The notes beneath the pieces are model-generated. The model saw nothing but the letters and a program-made list of their open reading frames with translations. It was not told where the DNA came from and did not search any database. From positions 62,001-126,000 of the forward strand of contig NZ_CADFEI010000007.1 in the NCBI RefSeq assembly GCF_902833225.1: a DNA stretch of 64,000 bases, given 5' to 3'. Position 1 is the stretch's first letter, and the number at the start of each line of letters is the position of its first letter. Both the position numbers and the translations under genes were made by a program. Below, piece after piece: positions 25,531-32,979 of the stretch. The stretch comes from Burkholderia sp. BCC1644 (GTDB lineage Bacteria > Pseudomonadota > Gammaproteobacteria > Burkholderiales > Burkholderiaceae).

Positions 25531-26439
25531 ATGACGAAGCGTTCACTGGCCGCGCTGGCGGCAAGCATGTTGATGTCCGTCGCCGTGGTCGACGGGTTCG
25601 TTGCGCCGCAGCTCGCCCATGCGCAGGCCAGCGGGGCGGCCGATACGTCGGCGCAGGCCGCGGCGCCGTCGGCCGCGCCGGCTCCGGTACCGGCCGCCGC
25701 CGAGCCGGCGCCGCCGCCCGCGCCGGCCACGACGGAAGCGGTCGAGAATCCGTACGGGCTCGGCGCGCTATGGAAGAACGGCGACTTCGTCGCACGTTTC
25801 GTGCTGATCCTGCTGGTGATCATGTCGATGGGGAGCTGGTACATCATGATCACGAAGTTCCTGGAGCAGTTGCGTGCGAATCGTCGCGCGAAACTGGCCG
25901 ATGCGCAGCTCTGGACCGCGCCGTCTCTCGCCGAGGGTGCCAGGCTGCTCGACGAGGCTTCGCCGTTCCGCTTTATCGCCGAAACCGCGATCGAAGCCGG
26001 CGAGCATCACGAAGACGCACTGCTCGAAGCGGTGGACCGCAACACGTGGATCGACGTGTCGGTCGAGCGCTCGATCACGAACGTGTCGAACCGGATGCAG
26101 GACGGGCTCGCGTTTCTGGCCACGGTGGGGTCGACCGCCCCGTTCGTCGGGCTGTTCGGCACGGTCTGGGGGATCTATCACGCGCTGACCGCGATCGGCA
26201 TCGCGGGCCAGGCGTCGATCGACAAGGTCGCGGGCCCGGTGGGCGAGGCGCTCATCATGACCGCGATCGGGCTTGCCGTCGCGGTGCCGGCGGTGCTCGG
26301 CTACAACTTCCTGGTCCGGCGCAACAAGTCGGTGATGGAACGGGTTCGCAACTTCGGCGCACAGCTGCACACGGTGCTGCTGGCCGGCAACCGGCGCCCG
26401 GTGCGCGCGGCGTCGCCGGCGGCTTCGCTCGCGAACTGA
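25531..26439 (+). CDS. exbB: ExbB/TolQ-family proton-channel protein
   Basis: Inner-membrane motor protein of 302 aa that works with ExbD to power TonB using proton flow. It is longer than E. coli ExbB because of an N-terminal signal-like segment (SMLMSVAVVDGFVAPQLAHA) and an Ala/Pro-rich linker. Three TM helices follow: near VLILLVIMSMGSWYI, GLAFLATVGSTAPFVGLFGT and ALIMTAIGLAVAVPAVLGY. The MotA/TolQ/ExbB signature, including GLFGTVWGI, is intact. GGAG precedes ATG 25531. It is 86 nt after tonB. Confidence 0.92.
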   Translation: MTKRSLAALAASMLMSVAVVDGFVAPQLAHAQASGAADTSAQAAAPSAAPAPVPAAAEPAPPPAPATTEAVENPYGLGALWKNGDFVARFVLILLVIMSMGSWYIMITKFLEQLRANRRAKLADAQLWTAPSLAEGARLLDEASPFRFIAETAIEAGEHHEDALLEAVDRNTWIDVSVERSITNVSNRMQDGLAFLATVGSTAPFVGLFGTVWGIYHALTAIGIAGQASIDKVAGPVGEALIMTAIGLAVAVPAVLGYNFLVRRNKSVMERVRNFGAQLHTVLLAGNRRPVRAASPAASLAN

Positions 26440-26459
26440 CCGGCTGACGGAGACGCGCG

Positions 26460-26882
26460 ATGGCCATGAACGTCGGGCAGGACGATAGCGACGAGGTGAT
26501 CGCCAACATCAACACGACGCCGCTCGTCGACGTGATGCTGGTGTTGCTGATCATCTTCCTGATCACGATTCCGGTCGTGACGCACACGATCCAGCTTCAG
26601 CTGCCGAAGGAGACGGTGCAGCCGCTGCAGACGACGCCGAAAAGCATCGAGATCGCGGTGAATCGCGACGGCGATTTCTTCTGGGGCGAGCAGCTGGTGG
26701 ACGCGCCGACGCTGCTCGCGAAGCTGAAGGGTGTGTCGCAGCAGCAGCCTCAGCCGAGCGTGCACGTGCGGGGCGACCAGGACACGCGCTACGAGTTCAT
26801 CGGCAGGGTGGTCACGATGTGCGAGCGCGCGGGAATCGCGAAGCTGTCGTTCATTACGGAGCCGCCGGCACGCGGCGGTTAG
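26460..26882 (+). CDS. exbD: ExbD (first copy)
   Basis: ExbD/TolR-type protein of 140 aa. It has a short N-terminus, one TM helix holding the essential proton-carrying Asp (NTTPLVDVMLVLLIIFLITI), and a periplasmic domain with the sequence SIEIAVNRDGDFFWGEQLV. It pairs with ExbB in the inner membrane. It starts 20 nt after exbB with GGAG upstream. A paralogous exbD lies 225 nt downstream, beyond the 49-bp repeat array. Confidence 0.92.
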   Translation: MAMNVGQDDSDEVIANINTTPLVDVMLVLLIIFLITIPVVTHTIQLQLPKETVQPLQTTPKSIEIAVNRDGDFFWGEQLVDAPTLLAKLKGVSQQQPQPSVHVRGDQDTRYEFIGRVVTMCERAGIAKLSFITEPPARGG

Positions 26883-26901
26883 GTGACAACGCGGATCGGC
26901 T

Positions 26902-27097
26902 GCAAGGCATGGGGCCCGCGTAAGCGCTGAAGCGCCAGCGTGGGTCGACCGCAAAGCATGGGACCCACGTAAGCGCTAAAGCGCCAGCGTGGGTCGACCG
27001 CAAAGCATGGGACCCACGTAAGCGCTAAAGCGCTAACGTGGGTCGACCGCAAAGCATGGGACCCACGTAAGCGCTAAAGCGCTAACGTGGGTCGACA
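26902..27097 (+). repeat. Four tandem 49-bp palindromic repeats between exbD paralogues
   Basis: Four units begin at 26902, 26951, 27000 and 27049, exactly 49 bp apart. Each holds a near-perfect stem: GACCCACGT, A, AGCGCT, AA loop, AGCGCT, A, ACGTGGGTC in copies 3-4. Copies 1 and 2 differ at several positions, and copy 1 starts GGGCCCGCG. The array fills most of the gap between two exbD genes in one operon and ends just before the ribosome site (AGGAG, 27097-27101) of the second. There are no unique spacers, so it is not CRISPR. Confidence 0.92.
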
Positions 27098-27107
27098 GGA
27101 GTCGACG

Positions 27108-27539
27108 ATGGGGATGAACGTGCCTTCGGGCGGGAGCAATGCGGAACCGGAAGTGATGGTCGACATCAACACCACGCCGCTGATCGACGTGATGCTGGTG
27201 CTGCTGATCATGCTGATCATCACGATTCCGATCCAGATGCATTCGGTGAAGATGGACCTGCCGGTCGGCAACCCGCCGCCGCCGGCCACGCCGCCGGAAG
27301 TCGTGCAGATCGACATCGACTTCGACGGCACGACGACTTGGAACGGCGCACCGGTGCCGGACCGTTCGGCGCTCGAGGCGAAACTGACCCAGGTCGCGGC
27401 GGAACCCGTGCAGGCGGAGATCCACCTGCGACCGAACAAGCTGGTGCCGTACAAGGACGTGGCGGCCGTGCTGGCGTCGGCGCAACGCGTGGGCGCGACC
27501 AAGATCGGCCTGATCGGTAACGAACGGTTCATGCAATGA
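27108..27539 (+). CDS. exbD: ExbD2 (second, paralogous ExbD)
   Basis: Second ExbD/TolR protein in the operon, about 143 aa, with the same layout as the first: NTTPLIDVMLVLLIMLIITI (TM with the critical Asp), then a periplasmic domain (VVQIDIDFDGTTTWNGAPV). A Pro-rich stretch (GNPPPPATPPEV) after the TM distinguishes it. The start is ATG 27108 with AGGAG 7 nt upstream. Two ExbD proteins beside one TonB-ExbB are known from Xanthomonas, where ExbD2 is not needed for iron uptake but for other functions. Confidence 0.9.
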   Translation: MGMNVPSGGSNAEPEVMVDINTTPLIDVMLVLLIMLIITIPIQMHSVKMDLPVGNPPPPATPPEVVQIDIDFDGTTTWNGAPVPDRSALEAKLTQVAAEPVQAEIHLRPNKLVPYKDVAAVLASAQRVGATKIGLIGNERFMQ

Positions 27540-27555
27540 CGAAACGGACGAGCCG

Positions 27556-28746
27556 ATGAACCAGCGACGATGGAAACGGATCATGGCGGTGACGGCGCTC
27601 GGTGCGGCCTGCACGCTCGGCCGGCCGGCATTGCCGGCGGACGCGCTGCGGCCGGACGTGGCGAAACCGCTCGCGGCGGCGCAGGAACTGTACCGCGCGC
27701 ACAAGTATCGCGACGCGCTCGGCAAGATCGCGCAGGCGGCTGCCGTGCCCAACCGGACGCCGTACGAAACGTACATGGTGGAGGAGATGCGCGGCGCGGC
27801 GGCCATGGCGGCCGGCGAGACGGGCACGGCCGCGCAGGCGTACGAGACGGTACTGAACTCGGGGCGGCTGTCGGGCGAGGACGAGCAGCGGACGACGGCC
27901 GCACTGGCCGGCATCTATTTCCAGCAGAAGAATTACCCGCTGGCGATCCGGATCGCCCAGCGCTACCTGAAGGCAGGAGGCACGGATCCCGAAATGCGCA
28001 CGCTGCTCACGCAGTCGTATTACCTGTCGAACGACTGCGCACCGGTCGTGAGCCAGTTGAAGGCGAGCACCGATGCGCAGGCGAACGGCGGGCACGCACC
28101 GGACGAGGGGCAGTTGCAGATGCTCGCGACGTGCGCGCAGAAAGTGAAGGACGGCAATGCGTATCGCGGTGCGCTCGGGCTGTTGGTGGCCTACCATCCG
28201 AGCCCCGCGTACTGGAACGAAATGGTCACGGCCATTCGCGGCACGCCCGGGTATCTGTCGTCGCTCGACCTCGATATCTACCGGTTGCGCCGCGCAACGG
28301 GATCGCTCGCGACGGCCGACGCGTACATGGAGATGACGCAGCTCGCGCTGGTTGCGGGTTCGCCCGCGGAAGGCAAGCAGGTGATCGACCAGGGGTTCGC
28401 GTCGGGCGTACTCGGCAAGGACGCACAGGCGGACCGCGAGAAACGGCTGCAGGCGCTTGCCGCGAAGCGCGCGCAACCGGGCGGAGACGCCGCGACGCCG
28501 GCGACGCCGCTCGACACGGGCATGAACCTCGTCTTTGCGGGCCAGGCGCAGCAGGGGCTGCCGATGATGGAGCAGGCAATCGCGAAGGGCGGCCTCGAAC
28601 ATTCCGACGCGGCGCGACTGCGGCTCGGCGAGGCGTACTACGTGGCCGGCCAGAAGGCGCACGCGGTCCAGGTGCTGCGCACGGTCAAGGGGACCGACGG
28701 TTCCGGTGACCTGGCCAGGCTGTGGACGGCGGTGGCATCCCGGTAA
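27556..28746 (+). CDS. Periplasmic TPR-type protein of TonB operon
   Basis: Secreted, helix-rich protein of 396 aa. An N-terminal signal-like segment (RIMAVTALGAACTLGRPALP) precedes repeated tetratricopeptide-like helices, e.g. AAAQELYRAHKYRDALGKIA (about 35-54), AALAGIYFQQKNYPLAIRIA and ARLRLGEAYYVAGQKAHAVQ (near the C-terminus). It begins 16 nt after exbD2 and is the last gene of the cluster. TPR proteins are often found next to TonB-ExbB-ExbD systems; a scaffold role toward the motor or receptor is inference. Confidence 0.8.
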   Translation: MNQRRWKRIMAVTALGAACTLGRPALPADALRPDVAKPLAAAQELYRAHKYRDALGKIAQAAAVPNRTPYETYMVEEMRGAAAMAAGETGTAAQAYETVLNSGRLSGEDEQRTTAALAGIYFQQKNYPLAIRIAQRYLKAGGTDPEMRTLLTQSYYLSNDCAPVVSQLKASTDAQANGGHAPDEGQLQMLATCAQKVKDGNAYRGALGLLVAYHPSPAYWNEMVTAIRGTPGYLSSLDLDIYRLRRATGSLATADAYMEMTQLALVAGSPAEGKQVIDQGFASGVLGKDAQADREKRLQALAAKRAQPGGDAATPATPLDTGMNLVFAGQAQQGLPMMEQAIAKGGLEHSDAARLRLGEAYYVAGQKAHAVQVLRTVKGTDGSGDLARLWTAVASR

Positions 28747-29045
28747 CGCAGCGACAGGGCGCCGGCGCACGCCGCGGCGCGGTCGGCAAGCGGTGTGCTG
28801 CCGTGAGCGTTTCGGTGCATGACGGTCAAGTCCGACGTGGAAAAGGGGCAACCTTGTTAGTTAGTAAACCGAATGAAATATGCGAGACGAGTGCGGACCG
28901 GCCGCGACGGTGCCGTGCTGCGCCGCGCGCCGTCCGCACTCGGCTGCCGTGCGCGGGCGCGTATCGCGCCGGGCCGTGCGCATCGTCGCATCGGTCAAGG
29001 ATCGCCGACATCAAACCGATTTCGACTGCGAGGCTCAGTTCATCC
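28747..29045. other. Gap between TPR gene and XRE/cupin regulator
   Basis: No gene is supported here. A short AT-rich patch near 28855-28880 contains TTAGTTAGTAAACCGAATGA, similar to sequences before exbB and before the TonB-dependent receptor. It probably contains the regulator's promoter. Confidence 0.45.
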
Positions 29046-29621
29046 ATGGTTGTGCCCCCTGATGAGTCGGTGCTCGTCGCCGTGTCGCTCGGCAACAAGA
29101 TCCGGGCGCTGCGCCAGCGCCTGAAACTTACGCTCGACGAAACCGCCGGCATTGCCGGCATTTCGAAGCCGTTCCTGTCGCAGGTCGAACGCGGGCGGGC
29201 CACGCCGTCGATCACGTCGCTGGTCCGGATCGCGAAGGCACTGGGCGTGACGATGCAGTACTTCATCGACACGCCGACGGAAGCGCGTTCGGTATGTCGC
29301 GGCAACGCGCTGCAGTATTTCCAGTTCGCGAACTCGACGAGCCTGTTCGCCCGGCTGACGAACCTGGTCGATGGCCGCAAGCTCGACGCGATCCTCGTCA
29401 GGATGCCGGCGGGGCAGTTGCCGTCCGAAATGACCACGCATGCGGGCGAGGAGTTCGTCTACGTGATGCGCGGGCAGGTTGCGCTGACGCTCGAGGACTG
29501 CACGTTCACGCTGAACGAGGGCGACACCGCGCATTACGAGTCGACGATGCCGCATGCGTGGCACAACACGGCCGACGAAGAGGCGGTGATCGTCTGGGTC
29601 GGCACGCCGAGGCTGTTCTAG
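29046..29621 (+). CDS. XRE-family regulator with cupin sensor domain
   Basis: Regulator of 191 aa. The N-terminal XRE helix-turn-helix (about residues 14-70; IRALRQRLKLTLDETAGIAG and SKPFLSQVERGRATPSITSL) is joined to a C-terminal cupin domain (about 115-190; HAGEEFVYVMRGQVALTLED, EGDTAHYESTMPHAWHN) with His/Glu positions typical for metal or small-ligand binding. ATG 29046 is the first start fitting the family; the long upstream frame is not coding-like. It lies between the TonB motor operon and the receptor gene on the same strand, so it is the likely local regulator. Confidence 0.85.
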   Translation: MVVPPDESVLVAVSLGNKIRALRQRLKLTLDETAGIAGISKPFLSQVERGRATPSITSLVRIAKALGVTMQYFIDTPTEARSVCRGNALQYFQFANSTSLFARLTNLVDGRKLDAILVRMPAGQLPSEMTTHAGEEFVYVMRGQVALTLEDCTFTLNEGDTAHYESTMPHAWHNTADEEAVIVWVGTPRLF

Positions 29622-29939
29622 CGGCGGCGGCGGCACGTCGGGCCGCGACGAAGGAGAAGTATCCGATCGAGGGAGGGCCAGGCACCACGACGCGCCATCC
29701 ATCGAATCGGGAGGAAGCAGGCAGTGCGCTCAATGTAGGTAATTAGTATGACGAATCAAAATCAGAAAAATCGGTCGTGCTGAATGGCACTGGTGCCCCG
29801 AGGCCGATCCGTTCGCTTCATGGCGGTCGAAAGAGTGGCAATCGAGGGTTCCGGTACACGGGCACCCAGGACGCGCAAGGAATTCACAAGGTTCCGGCGC
29901 ACAGCAGGTGGGGTCTTACTACGAGCGAGAGGGAACAAG
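29622..29939. other. Upstream region of TonB-dependent receptor
   Basis: This is 318 bp without a supported gene. It contains TAGGTAATTAGTATGACGAAT (29736-29756 region), a motif that also occurs before exbB. The receptor frame stays open upstream to 29784 but lacks a signal peptide there, so it is treated as leader. Confidence 0.45.
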
Positions 29940-32738
29940 ATGAAGCAGAGAGTGTTGGCGTTGGCCATCAAGAGGATAGTCTGGGCGGAACTCGCGTTGA
30001 CGGCCGCACTGGCGCCGTCGGCGTTCGCCCAGAGCCAGCCGGCGCCGGGCGCGGTCGCGGTCGCGGATGCGGTCGCGAACGGCGCGCCCGTGGTCGTCGC
30101 ACAGGCGGGCGGGACGGCGGGCACTGCCGCTGCAACGGGGGCTGCGGTGCCCGATGCGGCATCCGGTGCAGCGGCCGAAGCAACGCCCGCCGCACCCGGT
30201 GCGAACGGGCAGGGCAAGGTCGCGCAGATCAAGCGCTTCGAAGTGACGGGCTCGCTGATCCGGCAGGCCGACAAGACGGGCTTCCAGCAGGTGCAGACGA
30301 TCACGCCGAAGGAAATCCAGGCCAGCGGCGCGGTGACCGTCACCGACTTCCTGCGCGACGCGGCGGCCAACTCGGCGAACAGCTGGGGTGAAGGGCAATC
30401 GGGCAACTTTGCGGCCGGCGCAGCCGGCATCGCGCTGCGCGGCCTGTCCGAGAAGTACACGCTCGTGATGGTCGACGGCCAGCGCGTCGCGCCGTACGCG
30501 TTCTTTTCGAATAGCGTCGATTCGTTCTTCGACCTCAACACGATCCCGCTCAACGATATCGAGCGGATCGAAATCGTGAAGACGGGCGCCGTGTCGCAGT
30601 ACGGTTCGGACGCGATCGGCGGTGTGGTCAACATCATCACGAAACACAATTTCCGCGGCCTGCAGCTCGACGGCAGCCTCGGCAGCGCGATCAACGCCGG
30701 TAACGGCGACGGCACGATGAAGTTCGGCGTGCTCGGCGGCTTCGGCGACCTGAACGCCGACCGCTTCAACGTGACGGCCGCGCTCAGCTACTACAAGTCG
30801 AACGGCTTCACGCTGGCCGACCGCGATTCGACGCGCAACCAGGACTTCACCGGCAAGCCGGGCGGCTTCTCGCTGCTCGCGCCGTCGTACTGGAACATGC
30901 CCGGCGGCGTTGCACAGGCGCTGAGCGGGGGGTGCCCGTTCGGCGGCTCGGTCCATCCGGCCGCGTCGAATTCGCTGTCGGCCGGCTCGCCGGGCACGGT
31001 CTGCGGGTACAACACCGCTGAAAGCACGTCGATCCTGCCGATGACCGAGCGCCTGAACGCGAAGCTCCATGCGGACTTCAAGATCGACGACAAGACGACC
31101 GCGTTCGCGGATTTCCTCGAGAGCTACAACACGACCACGACCAACGACGGCCTGTGGAACAACGTGATCGGCAACTCGCAGAACCCCGCGCTCGTCTGGA
31201 ATCCGCAGACGAAGCTGCTGTCGCCGTTCAACTACACGGTGCCGGTCAGCAACCCGTACAACACGACGGGCGCGGCCACGCCGCTCACCTACGCGTTTCC
31301 GAACACGGTTGCGCAGAAGACCTGGGCGAACTACTGGCGCGCGGCCGCCGGCATCAAGGGGTCGTTCACGCTGCCGTACGGCGACTGGGACTGGGCAACG
31401 TCGGTCAGTCATTCGCAGAGCACGGTGTCGAACGTGTTCACGAACCAGCTGAACGTCAATGCGCTGAACAACATCTACCAGAACGGCACGCTGAATTTCG
31501 CGAACCCGGCGGCCACGCCGAACGCGTTCAACGGGCTGTTCCAGGAAGCGAACAACCTCGGCATCTCGAAGCTCGACACGATCGACGCGACGCTGTCGAC
31601 GCCGAACCTGTTCCATCTGCCGGCCGGCGACGTCGGTATCGGCTTCGGCGCGCAGTTCACGCACCAGAGCGAAGTGCTGACGCCGGGCTCCGAATACCTG
31701 AGCGGGGCGGTCATCACGCCGGACCTCGAGACGGTGAACGGCCAGCGCAACGTCGCGGCCGTCTATTACCAGATCAACGTGCCGATCCTCGAGAACCTGA
31801 CGTTCAGCCAGGCCGGCCGCTACGACCACTACACGGACGTGGGCGGCGCCTTCTCGCCGCGTTTCGCGTTGCGCTACCAGCCGATCAAGGCGCTCACGCT
31901 GTATACGTCGTACAACCGCGGCTTCCGCGCGCCGACCTTCGTCGAGGACAGCAAGTCGCAGACGCTCGGCATCCAGGTCGATCCGGCCACGGGCCAGAAC
32001 TACACGTCGATCACCGTCGGCAACCCGAACCTCGCGCCGGAACGCACGCGCAACTTCAACATCGGCTTCCAGGTGTCGCCGAGCCGCTACACGGATCTCG
32101 GCTTCGACTGGTACAAGATCCGCATCGACAACGTGATCGGCCAGGGCACGCCGTCGCAGGTCGTGACCGATCCGACGACGGGCCAGCTGCTGTACAAGGT
32201 GATCCCGTACCAGAACCTCGGCTACCTCGACACGAACGGCTTCGAGGGCACGTTCCGCCAGGGCCTGCCGCTCAAGGGCTGGGGCACGGTCACGCTGTCG
32301 GGCGACTGGGCGTACATCAACAGCTACAAGATCGGCTTCCCGGGCGGTACGCCGGTCAACGGCGCGGGCAACAACTTCACGATCACGCAGCCGTTCGGCG
32401 GCAGCTTCCCGCGCTGGCGCGGCAACACGACGCTGGACTGGAACTACCGGAAGTTCGATGCGGCGCTGACGTGGGAATTCACGGGCCCGTATGCGCAGAA
32501 CCTGCTGCCGGCGCCCGCGCCGTCGAAGGTCGGTTCGTACAGCCAGTTCAACCTGATGATGACGTACACGGGCTTCAAGAACTGGACGATCTACGGCGGC
32601 ATCAACAACATCTTCAACCGCACGCCGCCGTACGATCCGATCTTCGCGAACGGCACGCTGGACCAGAGCGGGTACGACACGTCGGTGTATTCGTACATCG
32701 GCCGGTTCGCGCAGGTCGGCGCGACGTACAAGTTCTGA
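29940..32738 (+). CDS. TonB-dependent outer-membrane receptor
   Basis: Outer-membrane gated porin of 932 aa. The signal peptide is IVWAELALTAALAPSAFAQ, followed by an Ala/Gly/Pro-rich extension of about 75 residues, a plug domain (FEVTGSLIRQADKTGFQQVQ; IERIEIVKTGAVSQYGSDAI; GGVVNIIT) and a 22-strand-type barrel ending in the aromatic residue Phe (VGATYKF). ATG 29940 has GAGGGA upstream. The ligand is not identifiable from sequence; the adjacent yejABEF importer suggests a peptide or peptide-based metallophore or antibiotic. It is preceded by its own TonB-ExbB-ExbD motor and regulator. Confidence 0.92.
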   Translation: MKQRVLALAIKRIVWAELALTAALAPSAFAQSQPAPGAVAVADAVANGAPVVVAQAGGTAGTAAATGAAVPDAASGAAAEATPAAPGANGQGKVAQIKRFEVTGSLIRQADKTGFQQVQTITPKEIQASGAVTVTDFLRDAAANSANSWGEGQSGNFAAGAAGIALRGLSEKYTLVMVDGQRVAPYAFFSNSVDSFFDLNTIPLNDIERIEIVKTGAVSQYGSDAIGGVVNIITKHNFRGLQLDGSLGSAINAGNGDGTMKFGVLGGFGDLNADRFNVTAALSYYKSNGFTLADRDSTRNQDFTGKPGGFSLLAPSYWNMPGGVAQALSGGCPFGGSVHPAASNSLSAGSPGTVCGYNTAESTSILPMTERLNAKLHADFKIDDKTTAFADFLESYNTTTTNDGLWNNVIGNSQNPALVWNPQTKLLSPFNYTVPVSNPYNTTGAATPLTYAFPNTVAQKTWANYWRAAAGIKGSFTLPYGDWDWATSVSHSQSTVSNVFTNQLNVNALNNIYQNGTLNFANPAATPNAFNGLFQEANNLGISKLDTIDATLSTPNLFHLPAGDVGIGFGAQFTHQSEVLTPGSEYLSGAVITPDLETVNGQRNVAAVYYQINVPILENLTFSQAGRYDHYTDVGGAFSPRFALRYQPIKALTLYTSYNRGFRAPTFVEDSKSQTLGIQVDPATGQNYTSITVGNPNLAPERTRNFNIGFQVSPSRYTDLGFDWYKIRIDNVIGQGTPSQVVTDPTTGQLLYKVIPYQNLGYLDTNGFEGTFRQGLPLKGWGTVTLSGDWAYINSYKIGFPGGTPVNGAGNNFTITQPFGGSFPRWRGNTTLDWNYRKFDAALTWEFTGPYAQNLLPAPAPSKVGSYSQFNLMMTYTGFKNWTIYGGINNIFNRTPPYDPIFANGTLDQSGYDTSVYSYIGRFAQVGATYKF

Positions 32739-32769
32739 CGGAGGCCGCGATGGATTGACAGGCTTGGAC

Positions 32770-32818
32770 GGGCCGCTCCACGTCCACAACCCCCCCTTTA
32801 TCAGGAGCGGCCCTTTTT
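32770..32818 (+). terminator. Rho-independent terminator after TonB-dependent receptor
   Basis: GGGCCGCTCC (32770-32779) pairs with GGAGCGGCCC (32804-32813), followed by TTTTT (32814-32818). The loop is long (24 nt) but the 10-bp stem is perfect. It begins 31 nt after the receptor stop. Confidence 0.8.
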
Positions 32819-32979
32819 CGCCTGGCGCCACGCGAGCCCGCAACCGGGGCGCGCGACGGCGCCGTGTTTCGATCGTTTGCACCATGAACTACCGGCAGGA
32901 CGCGGCCAGCACGTGGCGTCCGGCACAGGCATCGACCGCGCGCAGGCTTCGCGCCCGCACGCTTCCGGACAGACAGACC

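Noticed and set aside
26902..27097. CRISPR array
   Set aside because: Repeats are contiguous with no unique spacers and each unit is self-complementary; no cas genes nearby.
29784..29939. N-terminal extension of the TonB-dependent receptor
   Set aside because: The frame is open but the signal peptide begins at 29940, directly behind a good ribosome site.
29919..32885. 988-codon minus-strand open frame
   Set aside because: It mirrors the TonB-dependent receptor gene; low-complexity Arg/Val composition typical of an antisense shadow.
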